Assembly (NCBI GenBank): GCA_949361645.1
Contig: OX442417.1
Span: 9,516,815 to 9,580,814 of the forward strand
Source of the DNA: Spongilla lacustris
Taxonomy: Eukaryota; Porifera; Demospongiae; Spongillida; Spongillidae
Length of the DNA: 64,000 nucleotides
Direction: 5' to 3'
Every line of letters starts with the position of its first letter. The stretch's first letter is position 1. Both the position numbers and the translations under genes were made by a program. Below, one piece after another: positions 47,335-58,621 of this stretch. Under the pieces are notes generated by a model. The model did no database searches, was not told the DNA's origin, and saw only the letters and a list, made by a program, of their open reading frames with translations.

Positions 47335-47631
47335 ACAAGTAAATAAAAACCTTCTCTAACGAGAAAGTTGGTGGGCATATAGGATTGACAATGTTGGTGT
47401 AAAAAGCACGGAAACAAGTGTGACAGAAATGTTACTGGAAAATTGAAATAGGCCTATATTTAGCCCAGTCACATTTAGGCAGCGCACGCCTGAGAAAATG
47501 GGCTAAATATAGGCCTATTTCAATTTTCCAGTAACATTTCTGTCACACTTGTTTCCGTGCTTTTTACACCAACATTGTCAATCCTATATGCCCACCAACT
47601 TTCTCGTTAGAGAAGGTTTTTATTTACTTGT
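47335..47631. repeat. perfect 133-bp inverted repeat with 31-bp spacer
   Basis: 47335-47467 is the exact inverse complement of 47499-47631 by my base-by-base reading. The spacer is GTCACATTTAGGCAGCGCAC plus 11 bp. The right arm contains the stop codon and last three sense codons of the 45-bp-repeat ORF. Zero divergence points to a very recent origin, ongoing arm correction, or an assembly fold-back artefact. Confidence 0.92.
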
Positions 47632-48078
47632 TTCATAAGTTTTTATTTCTCCGTGGATTGGATTATGTGTGTAGCTCTCGCGTACAGAGGCCTTCTTTTT
47701 TTCAGGATCGGCCTTGTAGCTCTCGCGTACAGAGGCCTTCTTTTTTTCAGGATCGGCCTTGTAGCTCTCGCGTACAGAGGCCTTCTTTTTTTCAGGATCG
47801 GCCTTGTAGCTCTCGCGTACAGAGGCCTTCTTTTTTTCAGGATCGGCCTTGTAGCTCTCGCGTACAGAGGCCTTCTTTTTTTCAGGATCGGCCTTGTAGC
47901 TCTCGCGTACAGAGGCCTTCTTGTTTTCAGGATCGGCCTTGTAGCTCTCGCGTACAGAGGCCTTCTTTTTTTCAGGGTCGGCCTTGTAGCGCTCTCGGGC
48001 TTTAGCCTTGTTCTCTTCTTGCTTTTGGAGGTATTCCGCTCGTTGCTTCGTTCTTTTCTTTCGATTACGCGAAGGCAT
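47620..48078 (-). CDS. lysine-rich 15-residue tandem-repeat protein
   Basis: From the ATG at 48078: MPSRNRKKRTKQRAEYLQKQ, EENKAKARER, then about seven copies of a 15-residue unit YKADPEKKKASVRES, ending SYTHNPIHGEIKTYETSK (152 residues). The DNA unit is 45 bp and almost identical between copies, so the array is young. The product is highly charged, helical-looking and probably nucleic-acid- or protein-binding. I recall such K/E/R repeats at the N-terminus of larger transposon-linked proteins in sponges and cnidarians (not checked). Here the frame stops in the inverted repeat right after the array, so it is probably truncated. The ATG at 48078 is chosen because no upstream in-frame ATG is seen. 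Confidence 0.65.
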   Translation of the reverse strand: MPSRNRKKRTKQRAEYLQKQEENKAKARERYKADPEKKKASVRESYKADPENKKASVRESYKADPEKKKASVRESYKADPEKKKASVRESYKADPEKKKASVRESYKADPEKKKASVRESYKADPEKKKASVRESYTHNPIHGEIKTYETSK

Positions 48079-48981
48079 TTTTAGAAAAACAACTTCACTA
48101 GCCAAAATAAGTAACGACTAAGCTGACACCAAAATAAATTTTGTGCCTGTTGGAGTATTTATACTGCCTAAAATTATCCATACTCCTGTATTTAGAACAA
48201 AGTAATATACCCATACCGTATATAGTACTTTTTCGTTGTAGCTTCTTTATTACCTTAAGGGGCACCGCGCCGGTAAATTCTGAAGCGATTGGTACTATCG
48301 CCGTTCTTTAAAACCATTCCTAGCGTGAGTTATACTTGACGGAGAAGAAGAAGAAGAAGAAGACGACGACCAACAATTTTTTTGGGCATGGGCACGAGAA
48401 ACAGGTTCTTAGTTGGTCTAGAAGCGCATAGTTTTATGACATGAAACTAGCACCAAAACGTAGATCTTGGTGTTGTCGTTCGATTGCTGCAAAGAGAAAA
48501 GCTATCCGTTTCTTCGTTGTCCCTCGCGACGCAACTGAAAATTTTTAATGACATTCATGACTCCTCAATCAATCCTATATTGAACCTGCTGACGCAGGTT
48601 CAGATAGATTATCAAAACAAACATCTGTGGTTAGGTTGGAGGCATGCACCATGCAGCTAGAAAATCTACATATACATGTACATCCTCCTGGTAAAAATGA
48701 TGCTGACCTTTTGGTTATCAGGTGATGTGCCATATACTTTTCTGTCGTTTGAGGAACGAATTAGACAGAAAATAAGCTCCTATATGAATATAGCAAAGTG
48801 CAGCGAGCAATGGTACATAGGGGGTTGAGTGGAGTGTTGATTGGTAAATGCATCAGGTGCAGTGTTGTTGATTGGTGTTAAGGATGCGTACGCATATGCC
48901 ACGTGTAGGGGGGTAGATATAGAGTTGAAGCTTCGGAGTTTAAGGCAATCTAGGCGTCTGTTGCGTGTGCACGGCTGCTGT

Positions 48982-48982
<1 letters not shown>
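48079..48982. other. no recognisable gene; (GAA)n at ~48343
   Basis: Upstream of the repeat ORF. GC content rises at 48240-48540. A GAAGAAGAAGAAGAAGAAG tract continues into GACGACGAC. No exon supported. Confidence 0.4.

Positions 48983-49017
<35 letters not shown>
48983..49017. repeat. poly-C tract (35 C)
   Basis: An uninterrupted run of 35 cytosines. Glycine/proline frames across it are artefacts. Confidence 0.95.
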
Positions 49018-49020
<3 letters not shown>

Positions 49021-49739
49021 ATCCTCTGCATGTGCAGGTATCATATCACCTGGGAAGAGATCAGGTCTCATGGCTGGGCATTGGAATTGGTGAATTGGTG
49101 GCAGAAAGCAAAAGAAGAGAAGAACATGCTGATTTATTTTGTTATGCATTGAGCTGGGCGGTGCTAGTTAGTGTGTGGAGCTGATGACAGTGGCTTATTA
49201 TGTCTAGATGAGGAGGCAAAATGCAATACGGAACTAAAGCAGACAAAGAAGTGCAAGCAATCAGTCTCAATGTCGGAATGTTTATGGTGTTAGCAGAGCA
49301 TGATAATATCTACATGGTTTTTTCCTCACTTCAGTGAGGTTTTTTCCCCTGAGGTGGTGTGGGCCCACCACCTCTAAATAAAGTAGGCTCAAATCAAAAT
49401 TAGTGATAGGTAGCTGGTCCTGCTCTGTAGGTCGAATGTGTATGGTGCTGGTTGTATTGTCTTGTGTATGGTGCAGGTTGTATTGTCTAGTGGAAGCTGT
49501 GATGACAGTGGCGTGCACAACAGATGACACACCCAATATGGAGAACTGTATCATTGGGAGGGAAGCGTGCATGGTATAGGAGCATCTGTTGGTGTCTGAC
49601 AGCATAATGACCTAAATAATGCACACCTCACTACTAGCTCTGCTGTTAATTGCTTCCTTAGAAGACCAGTGGTCCTTTTCACTGTTGTGTTATTCTGTTA
49701 TTTTGTTGTTCAAAACCTATAGCAACCTAAGATCTTCAA

Positions 49740-50140
49740 ACAAAAACCAGGATAATTTTTCCTGCGATTGTTATAAAATATTCTCAACAGCTGCACTGTA
49801 CTAAACGAATGACGAACATGGCTTGCTTAATAATGTGGTTCTGCTGTTAGGTGTGGGCCTCACAAGTCGTCCCTTCCCAGCAATACCTACGTAAGTCATT
49901 CCACACACCACATGAAGCCACATTGAACTTAACTGATTCCAAGGCCAATAGCAGTGAGCAGTGACTGCTGCATGCTATTGTGAATAGTGTACGTTATGTA
50001 CTGCACTTCTCTCAGCCTTCACATCCATCTCGCCTATTAGGCATAACATGGCAAGGTAATCTGGACCAAGGACGTTGCGCAGTACATCTGGGCTGGCTCC
50101 AGTCCGTGCCACTGTGCGGTCACATACACTTTCTACAACT
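49740..50140 (-). repeat. duplicated segment, copy 2 (open frame)
   Basis: Copy of the 42620-42880 and 43735-43935 segments, here contiguous. Its minus strand is open over VVESVCDRTVARTGASPDVL then RNVLGPDYLAMLCLIGEMDV (to ~49990), while the other copy is frame-broken. No family recognised. Confidence 0.55.
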
Positions 50141-50385
50141 TGGGCACGGGAAGTAGTCTGTTCATCAGTGCTACCAATGATGGTGACCTGGGGAGCTACA
50201 CATGAATTGACGTGCCCATGCAGCAACTGTTTGTGTACTCTAAGCTGGTGCGTGTGTGTGTGTGTGAATACATGCATGTGTTGTGTGTAGATTTTTAAAT
50301 CTATGGTATGTACATATGTATGCACTCATACATTCAGCATGTGTGTGTATGTATTTATGAGTTTATTGACAGCTTCAATACCCTA

Positions 50386-51160
50386 GTCTCTCCACAAGAT
50401 ACTGTCACACTTGACTCCATTGTGCCATCACCTGTTCACCAGAAAAACCTTTCTAGTTGTATTGATCTCAAATGCTTTAGGTCCCTATTGGATGCTTCCT
50501 CTGTAGCCAATAAAGCTTGCCTTCTTTCTGTATCGGCGCCCCATGCTTCTTCATGGCTTACTGTGGTACCTACAATGGAGTTAGGTTTGCACCTGGACCC
50601 AAGTGAGTTTTGTGTAGCAATTCGGTGGTGGTTACGTGTGGACATCTCTAAAGGGCTCTCATGTCCTCTTTGGACTGACATAGCTTTGGACCCACTAGGT
50701 CACCATGCAGCTGCATGTAGGCGAGGGGGTGATATGGTTCTCCGTCATAACTATCTGCGGGATGTTTTAGTCGAGTTTTGCCATCAAGCACATTTAAGGG
50801 TAAAGGTGGAGGAAGGCAGTGGTCTTACATGTCTCACACCCGACCAGCCGATGTCGTAGTGTAAAATAGGTTAGGTGGAAAGCCAGCTGCATTGGACTTC
50901 ACCGTAACATCTCCATTGATACCTAAATCTTTGGGTCAGTCAAGTATTTGCTCTGGTTTTGCTGCTGAGTTAGCTGAAACACGCAAACATAAGAGCAATG
51001 ATGCTAAGTGCTCTGTGCTTGGTTGGAGTTGTCTTCCCTTAGCAGTTGAGACCTATGGTAATTGGGGGAAGGAGGCAGTCAATACATTTGCACTACTGGC
51101 CCACCAAATAGCCATGCATTCAGTGTATGCGAGGAGCAAGGTAACCCATGATCAGGTGCC
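50386..51160 (+). pseudogene. retroelement pol C-terminal fragment
   Basis: Plus-strand frames read LLSVSAPHASSWLTVVPTME, LGLHLDPSEFCVAIRWWLRV, C-x-H-x4-C around DPLGHHAAACRRGGD, and RHNYLRDVLV. After a frame break come DFTVTSPL, AAELAETRKHKSNDAKC and LPLAVETYGNWGKEAVNTFA. I associate this order (APHA..W..PS..LGL, H..C zinc-like site, D.TV.SPL, VETYG.WG.EA) with the region downstream of RT in many invertebrate retroelement ORFs, from memory. The breaks mean it is not functional. The RT part itself is absent here. Confidence 0.6.
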
Positions 51161-52740
51161 ACTCATCAGAACCAGTTTATCCCCACCACCATCATCAGTA
51201 ACAGCCCGAACCAGTGACCAGCCTACCCATACCACTCCCTGTCAGCCACTGTCATCAGCACTTAATACCCCACCTTCATCATCAATCAATGACCTATTGC
51301 CATGCCCAAACCATTGATCAGCCCATCCCCTCCCCCCCACCACTATCATCGGCTTCTGATGTCCTACCTTCACCATCAAATAGCAATGACCAATCACCAC
51401 TCATCAGAACAATTTCATCCCCATACCATCACCAGCAACAGCTCAAACCACTGACCAGCTCATCCACACTACCCCCTCCCCCACCACCACCACCATCAGA
51501 TGCCAATACCATCTCCCTACCACCATTGCCATCAGTCACGTTGCAGCTCCAAGAGTCAATAAACCATACCACCTCCATCTAATGGCCAACCACCACCAAC
51601 TCTAGTACAAGCTACAAATCCAGCCATACCATCATCTGATAGTCCATCCCAAACACCAACCACCCTAGCCAGTCTGCCCACGCAATTACCAGCAGCTCAC
51701 ACGGGTCCCATGCCAACTGTCCAGCCCAGCAGAACATCTAAAGTGGAAAAGGCACTCTTGGACAGAGTACCAAACGGTTATGGACAGATACCCGGGTATG
51801 AGGAAGTTTTACGAACTGGCTCGGCACCATTTGGTATTCAATGAAGAGTGCCTGCAGAAAGGCGTATTCCCTCTAGGAATCAGGGCTTTTGCCACATGTG
51901 CCACACTGGGAGCCGATGATGAACTGAAAGCCAAGTATGTCGAAATCCTCACAAGAACCAGTATGGAACTCACCGTAGCCAACGTGCAGCATCTCCACAA
52001 GGTAGCCACACATACAAGCTCAATGTTAAACAAAAGAGCTCGACTCAGTGAAGGTCGAAGTTATCCTGAGCCAGTGGTGCAACACCCAGACAACTGCACT
52101 AGAGCACATGACAAAGCTACATGATGCACTACAGGAGAAGAGGAGAAAGAAGATTTAGAAAACAGTACAGGCACACAAAGCAAACAGAATATACACAGAA
52201 GAGTGCCTCAGAACCCATACCCTACCCTCCAAACTCACACCCCCAGACTCCCAAAGAGAGATTACAATCTCCCAGGTCCTTCTCAGCCCCTGCTTCCCAA
52301 GTCCACCCACCCACCAAAGCCTACTGCAACAAACACCAAGACCGCCCACCCTCTACCCACCCCACACCCAAAAGTGCATGTTCCAGTGAAACAGAAGAGC
52401 CAACAGGGACAGCACTCTAACCCCACCCCAGCATTGAACAGCTATCAGCCAAACCCAGTTAAACAGTCCAGTGGACAACAGAAGCAACAATACAACCCCA
52501 CCCCAATCATCCCACCATTGATGTCACTCTTGCTCCAATCAACCTATAAGCCCAACAGCCATCAACCCAACCATGATGCACCATCTGGTAACCCTGTCAG
52601 ACGAAGTACACCTCTCCTACCCCTTCCACCCCCTCCCCTCATGTCACTAATGTTTGACAACAAGTGGCCACTAATCCCACCCTGGATGACACCTGTACCC
52701 CAATCCCCCATAAACTGGCCATACCTGGGTAGCTGTACCT
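51161..52740 (+). other. proline/serine-rich open frames, unknown
   Basis: Several overlapping plus-strand frames (51214-51582, 51780-52124, 52121-52420, 52203-52742). Most are low-complexity P/S/T/Q. One, about 51735-52060, has ordinary composition: TVMDRYPGMRKFYELARHHL then VFNEECLQKGVFPLGIRAFA. It may be a retroelement gag-like region or a decayed host gene. Not identified. Confidence 0.35.
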
Positions 52741-52929
52741 AAAGATGAACAGAAACAGAATACTCCAACCAGCTGTGCAGTTTGAATGTCATTATGATCA
52801 CACAGCCCAGGGTGGTACAGACATGGGTGTGTGGGCGTGGCAGGGGAGGGGCACACCACACAGTTCTCTTCCTTAGTTTCTAGGACTTTATGTTGAGTAT
52901 ATACTTATTTATGTTTCCATGGTAACTAA

Positions 52930-53560
52930 TGTTGATGGTACATGTACTGCTATCACAATGAAGTCTCCAGCATGACCTTTGGACTCTCCTCTAGATTGAG
53001 TTTTGCAGGTATTAAGGTTTCGGGTACGTGCTCATGCATATGTACATTGTGATCAGACCTGGGTAATGTATAAATCAATATGCCTTACTAGCATTGACAC
53101 ACACATACACCACAGTCATCAAATGATATACATAAGATGAGGTCCCTTTCGTTCCATTCTATTAGATGCCACCCCAGGCAGTTTTCTGGACCAGCAGCTG
53201 TGCTCTGTTTTGTTGGACTGTTCATTACCTGTGCACAGGAAGGGGAAGAGTTAATCAGGTAAGGTGACCTTAGGTAGGGAGGGGGTGGGGCTACAATGCA
53301 GTGTGGGTGTATGCATTGCTTTTCTTCCTTCCCTATTGTCCCATGCACCTTCCTTCTCATACCAGGGTATTCTGGTATATCTTTATTAAGTAGTTGAATA
53401 AACACTCATGGCAGGAGGCCATGACACTTGGTAGTAGTAATGTACATGTATACCCTTTGTCTCCTTTTAATGCACACCCTTCCAGATTGTTCTTCTGCAG
53501 TGGTTCTGTGAGACAATGCTGGATCTCTGAGGGATGCCATTAATGACTGAAGCTAAACAT
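52930..53560. repeat. local duplication, copy 1
   Basis: Matches 55510-55900 and 56100-56200 (CCAGCATGACCTTTGGACTC, GATGCCACCCCAGGCA, CTGTGAGACAATGCTGGATC). Both copies keep an open plus-strand stretch VLCFVGLFITCAQEGEEL, hydrophobic then acidic, like a signal or anchor segment. Confidence 0.75.
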
Positions 53561-53708
53561 TTTAAGGTGAGTGGATGTGTGCACCACTTCCATGGGCATG
53601 TCCCCGACATCCTGTGGGTGTGTCCCAACTATCCGCCAAGGACATACATGTATTAGTAGGGGCATATAAATATTTGTCCATAATCCACCAGAGAAGTGTG
53701 GATGTAAA

Positions 53709-53850
<142 letters not shown>

Positions 53851-54317
53851 AGCTAGGCAAGCTGTCAAGCAGCTCCATGTGTCATGGATGTGAAGAAGAC
53901 TGGAGGTGTACACCCTCGAGATACTGATGTATACCTAACAGAAGTAGGATATGAAACTGAAGGTATGGCCTGGGGACGATTTAGTGGTGAAGAGGGAATG
54001 GAGGTCATTGGGGGGAGGGGGTGAGTAAAGTAGTACATGTTTTGGTTGATGTGTGTGTTTTGAGTATGTTCTACAATACATGTAAATGTGTGTGTTGTAC
54101 ATGTATGGGTGCTTAAAAAATAGTAGAATAAACGCTCATTTCATATGACCATGTAACTTGTGTTACCATGGTAACATCCAGCTTTGTGAAATGTCATTTG
54201 CAGTTATATGGAGCCCCATCCCCTATGCATTGTGTATGCTTATTGGTGGGTGGAGCATTTACTATCAACATCATCATGGTGACCTCTGCTAGCATCATGT
54301 GACCTGCTGTCTTGATA

Positions 54318-54560
54318 TGGAGATACCTGTAGTTGAACAAACAACGTGCACTTTTTCCTGTTCTATTCGCGCCAATGATATAACCACCAGCACCACCTCT
54401 CCAAACATTGAGCGGGACACATTTTGCTCAAATCGTTGGCATGAATCGAACGCGAAACCATGCACGTAGGTATCTGTGTAACAGATGGCGTAAAAATTAA
54501 AGAACAGAACAATCCAATATCTAAGGGACCTTTATATGTACAAACTGAATTTGGAGCGAA
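54318..54560. mobile_element. core remnant of the H foldback element
   Basis: GTTGAACAAACAACGTGCAC, ATTCGCGCCAATGATATAAC and ATGGCGTAAAAATTAA match the central part of 28944-29763 (~29130-29520). The outer arms are gone. Confidence 0.75.
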
Positions 54561-54599
54561 AATAACCGAACAATGATTATTAAACCACACATACATGTA

Positions 54600-54688
54600 T
54601 ATGTACACTTACACACACACACATGCACACACACACACATATACACACGTCTGCATACACACACACACACACATACACGTACACACAG
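54600..54688. repeat. (CA)n microsatellite
   Basis: Interrupted CA tract running directly into the acceptor of the next exon. Confidence 0.9.
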
Positions 54689-54911
54689 CTGCTATATCAT
54701 GGAGGACCAGTTCATCAGAGAGCACATCGAAGAACTCTTCAGAAACATAAGGACCCAAGTCCTCATCAAGCTGATCACACCTTGTAAGGATATCCTTTAT
54801 CTCCATGGTAACCTCCTCTGTCTTCCCAGGGCAGCCATGTTTGATTTCCCCCACACCCCCTCTAGATATTGATGCAGCTGAGGTGGAGGCTTTGGTGGTG
54901 TCCTGTATACT
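54689..54911 (+). pseudogene. COPS2: COP9 signalosome subunit 2 C-terminal exons (partial copy)
   Basis: Exon 54689-54783 encodes [20 protein letters not shown] then [10 protein letters not shown], nearly the conserved helix of CSN2 just before its winged-helix PCI segment; CSN2 is a scaffold of the COP9 signalosome, which removes NEDD8 from cullins. It ends T|GTAAGG in phase 1. After a 46-bp (or 82-bp) intron comes [15 protein letters not shown], matching the next conserved stretch (normally IDVADVESLLVQCIL). The ~13 residues between, usually TRIHIPFISKELN, are unrecognisable or missing. No upstream exons are visible, so this is more likely a partial duplicate than a working gene, though a divergent gene is possible. 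Confidence 0.6.
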
Positions 54912-54924
54912 GTAATTATAATGG

Positions 54925-55085
54925 GACTAGGAGCCACAGGGAGGGGCCAGGTAAGGCATGTGGTCAGAGGGAGGGGCCAGGTAAAAGGCATGTGATTAGG
55001 GGGAGGGGCCAGGTAAGGATGTGATCATGGGGAGTGGCCAGGTAAGGCATGTGATCAGGGGGGTGGGCCAGATAAGGCATGTGGA
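54925..55085. repeat. minisatellite, ~35-bp unit containing CCAGGTAAGG
   Basis: Five imperfect copies of GGGAGGGGCCAGGTAAGGCA plus TGTGATCAG. Two more copies lie at 56187-56245. Each unit carries a consensus-like 5' splice site AG|GTAAGG. Confidence 0.85.
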
Positions 55086-55224
55086 ACTGAAGTCATGCTT
55101 ATGTCCTAGTTGTTTGAATGTTTGTTAGATTGTGTGTTGATCCTAAAGTGAAGACTGTGCACATGAGTTTCTACATGTATATCCTCCCCCACTGCAGGAT
55201 GGACAATTTGGGCCCCAAATGTAG

Positions 55225-55610
55225 TACCATTACCACCTGTGCAGTACACCTTTGCACTGAGTCCACCCACCTGTGCTAACCTGCACTCCCTCCTCCCCCT
55301 CCTGCACACACACATGTACTCCCACACATTCCAACCATCACTAAGGGACATTCTCAAGGTCACCTTTGACAACACTGTGCCTGGTACCACTGTCCAGCCA
55401 GCAGCCTTCCAAAATGATGGGTCTGGGTACTCGTGGAATGTATTCCTAGATGCTAGTGAAGAGGTGTCTTTCTGGCACCCTTCTGGGGGCGGGGCACTCA
55501 CTATGTAGCCAAGGTGACTGGTACTGCTATCCCAAGGAGATCTCTGTTCGAAAGGGAGATCCCCTCCAGCATGACCTTTGGACTCTCCGCTAGTTCCAGC
55601 TCTGCAGGTA
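55225..55610 (+). CDS. unrecognised candidate exon
   Basis: A plus-strand frame with coding-like composition: YTFALSPPTCANLHSLLPLL, then SLRDILKVTFDNTVPGTTVQ, AFQNDGSGYSWNVFLDASEE and VSFWHPSGGGAL. A 1-bp shift near 55500 continues as YVAKVTGTAIPRRSLFEREI then SSMTFGLSAS. The last part is duplicated at ~52960-52990. The composition suggests an extracellular beta-rich domain, but I cannot name a family. Possible frameshift or unseen short intron. Confidence 0.35.
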
Positions 55611-56377
55611 TAGTTTTAATGGTTAATTAAACCTATCAATGTTTATGTTTTGGTTTCAGGTACATGCTCATGTATGAGTGATAGACATTGTGATCGGGCA
55701 ATATGCACACATAACATATATACATCAATTGATATACATTCTATTAGATGCCACCCCAGGCAATCTTCTGGACTGGTAGCTGTGCTCTGTTTTGTTGGAC
55801 TGTTCATTACCTGTGCACAGGAAGGGGAAGAGTTAAACAGGTTAGTAATTACATGTGTAAAGGTGACCTTAGATAGGGGCTGCAATCATGATATCAGTCC
55901 AGGGATTTACCTCCAATTTACCTCCAATTTTGCAACAGGGGTTGGGCTTTGGAATGTATATAAATATAGGGGGTGGGCAAAAATTAAATGGCACACCATG
56001 CAGTTATATTTTCACATAGGTAAACCAGGGGGTGGGTAGGGGGTGGGAGAGGTAAATCCCTGCAGTCCACCATCTTCTGTGTGCACATCAATGTAAGTGT
56101 CTTTGGTAATGGTCCTTTGTCTCCTTTCATTGCACACCCTTCCATATTGTTCTTTTGCAGTAGTTCTGTGAGACAATGCTGGATCTCTGAGGCATGTGAT
56201 CAGGGGGTGGGGCCAGGTAAGGCATGTGATCAGGGGGAGGGGCTAGCTTGCATGCAGTTCTGGAACAGAAGTGTTGTTGATGCTTGTGTCCTAGCTGTTC
56301 AGATGTTTGGTATATTGTGTGTTGATCCTAAAGTGAAGACTGCATGAGCTTCTATACTGATCCTCCCCCCACTGCAG

Positions 56378-56420
56378 GTACCAGGCTGTGGACAAATGGG
56401 CCCAGCTTCAGACATTATAG
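56378..56420 (+). pseudogene. COPS2: COPS2 terminal exon copy
   Basis: After the acceptor CCCCACTGCAG: GTACCAGGCTGTGGACAAAT and on to TAG, reading YQAVDKWAQLQTL-stop, matching the CSN2 C-terminal YTALDKW...L motif. A degraded second copy of acceptor and exon start (CTGCAGGATGGACAATTTGG) lies at ~55192. The exon that should encode the segment before it (DNTIHGRID...) was not found between 54912 and 56377. Confidence 0.5.
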
Positions 56421-56480
56421 ACAAAGTATGACTCAGACCTAAACTGTACTGATATGTTCTGTGACATGTTCAGTTACAAT

Positions 56481-56619
56481 GGGCTATTCCAGATAAAAAT
56501 CGTACACCCCGGAAGACAAATCGGTTATCTGCGGTGGTTAGCTTTGATACTGGTAATATCCAGGGAAATTTATTTGGATGTCGTCCGTGGGGGTGTACGA
56601 TTTTTATTTGGAATAGCCC
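56481..56619. mobile_element. 139-bp MITE, GGGCTATTCC ends, AAT target duplication
   Basis: Left GGGCTATTCCAGATAAAAAT, right ATTTTTATTTGGAATAGCCC, ~30-bp TIRs with one mismatch; AAT on both sides (56478-56480 and 56620-56622). The ends are shared with 62186-63624. Confidence 0.85.
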
Positions 56620-58115
56620 AATTAAACAAAACTGATCAATAAAGATGAACTTTATCATTGTTGCATTTGCTATACAGACCCCCGGCCAATTTGGTATATA
56701 ATCAGTTATTTGATTGGCTTCCCATTCTCCATGGAATGGAATGGTGACTCCACAAGACTCTCCATTCTATAATGAACATCATAGGTGTCTGTCTCTGGTA
56801 CCCAGGGGAACTCACACACACACACGTTTGCACAGTAGTAGACATAGGATGCCCCTGGTGTGACCTCCGTACCTTAACCCTAAACAGAACACTTTTAAGG
56901 CCAGCAGAGGAAGAAAGTGTGCACTGGAGCAGGTAGCTGTAGCTTTTGGTGTCCACAGTTGGGGCTGAGGTTCAGTAACCTAGCTCTGTCAGGAATGAGG
57001 GCTGAGTACTCCAGATGTTCTTATGTAGTGATATGGACCTGGGTGCCCCTATATATATATATATGAGTACTTGACTGTGCTAGAGGGAGCATAGGTAGCA
57101 CCCCATACGTAAAGGTTCCCACTCCATTATCAGAGCGGTATAAGCCTGCGGGTTCTAGTATAGATGGGATGTGAGAAGTAGTCAGGGCTCAATGGATGAT
57201 GTCATTCAGAGCAGCATGACCATAGTGGACCATCAAGTCCCCAGACCCATCAACTGCTGCCATGCTGGCAGGAGGGGCAGATACATGAAAGTTTAAAAGG
57301 GGAGGGGAGGTGCTGGTTGTTTGATGCTACATGTAGCTCCAAAGATGATGTGGGTGGAGTCATGGGGTGTGTGTATAAAAAAAATTAAAGAATTTGCAGG
57401 ACCAAATGGGAAGGGCTTCTCCAGGGCCATAGCAGGGGAGGGGTTGATGGGGTGGAATGACCCCCCCCTACCCCCCCCAATTGAAGGTCATCCGTGACCA
57501 TAAAAAATAAAATAACAATACACATGTAGGTATCATTTAATTGAATGCGCATGGCCCCAATTGGTTGGGACAACACTGATCCACCTTTTCAATTGACCCG
57601 AAAGAGGACAGCACCCCTCCCCAAGCTGGTTGAATTGGCTAAATGTGGACAGCACCCCCCCCCCCCCCCTCCTTGAAAGTACCAGGAGCACGAATCTGTG
57701 TCAAAATCTGGTGTCAAAATTATATATACCCGTGTTCACCCAAAAAATCTTGCCTCATTCCTAGTCCCTTTGGGGTAAAGGTGCCTTTGGTACCATACTA
57801 CGGGCTGTATAGTAAGGCCTAATGATTGCACACTGACACAACACTTCAACTACATGGCTTAATTAACACTCATCCACCACCACATACCCATAAATGAAAT
57901 GGTTCAATTCATGTACATGTTAATTATGCATGTACATACTTATAAAGACACAGTACATGTACATGTACATGTAACGAAGCTTGTGAACTCATCAAAATCT
58001 CATACAATACATAAGCACAACCAAATTCTAACAATGTCACTCACAACTCATGGAAACCTACTCAAATTACTGGTACAACAAAACTATGGTTCTTTACAGG
58101 CAGCCACTACAGCAA
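56620..58115. other. no recognisable gene; G/C-tract-rich DNA
   Basis: Short homopolymer C tracts (57462, 57654) and TACATGTACATG runs near 57955. Frames here are short and unremarkable. Confidence 0.4.
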
Positions 58116-58382
58116 TCAAAGAACTACACATCTAGCACTGGGAGAAGGGCTAGCTGAGGGAGGAGGATGGGGAGGAGAGCTGACTGCTGGGAGGTGTTGG
58201 TCTTCCTCACCATCTGATGGGCCAATTGGTGGGTGGGGGGGTGGGGCCAAATCTTCTTCATAGTCTTTCTCAGGTACACGTAGGTTGATGACACGTTCAG
58301 GCTCCAAAGACTTTGCTTCTGCTCTTAACCTATGCTTACCACCAGCAGAGAACTGATTAGCCCTACATGGAGGTGGACATAC
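58116..58382 (-). CDS. unrecognised candidate terminal exon
   Basis: After an acceptor AATGCAG the minus strand is open for 88 codons to a stop: VCPPPCRANQFSAGGKHRLR, AEAKSLEPERVINLRVPEKD, then an acidic/proline-rich tail. The ordered first half and disordered tail look like the C-terminus of a real protein. Family unknown; no adjoining exon proved. Confidence 0.4.
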   Translation of the reverse strand, partial: VCPPPCRANQFSAGGKHRLRAEAKSLEPERVINLRVPEKDYEEDLAPPPHPPIGPSDGEEDQHLPAVSSPPHPPPSASPSPSARCVVL

Positions 58383-58421
58383 CTGCATTACAATATAACA
58401 CTAACATCACATCTAACTGAG

Positions 58422-58521
58422 GAGAATGGTAATATGCAAGGTTATGGTGATAGCTACATTGTCCTTAGACATCAGAGCTGGGGGTACAAGGGGGACAAAA
58501 GCTTCCAGTGGGGGTGGGCAG
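58422..58521 (+). CDS. unrecognised candidate exon
   Basis: Acceptor CTAACTGAG, donor GTAAGG, open phase 0-1: ENGNMQGYGDSYIVLRHQSW then GYKGDKSFQWGWA. Weak evidence from composition and splice signals only. Confidence 0.25.
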
Positions 58522-58621
58522 GTAAGGGCTCATGCATATGGGGCTTTATGCCCACTTCCCATTTAATGTGCACACAATTATTACTATACATGTGCATGGT
58601 TGCCATAAATCATTCCACTTA

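Noticed and set aside
48940..49152. Glycine/proline-run proteins across the poly-C tract
   Set aside because: They depend on the homopolymer; frames either side show no shared coding signal.
51214..51582. A proline-rich structural protein
   Set aside because: Several overlapping low-complexity frames are equally open; none has a supporting ordered domain.
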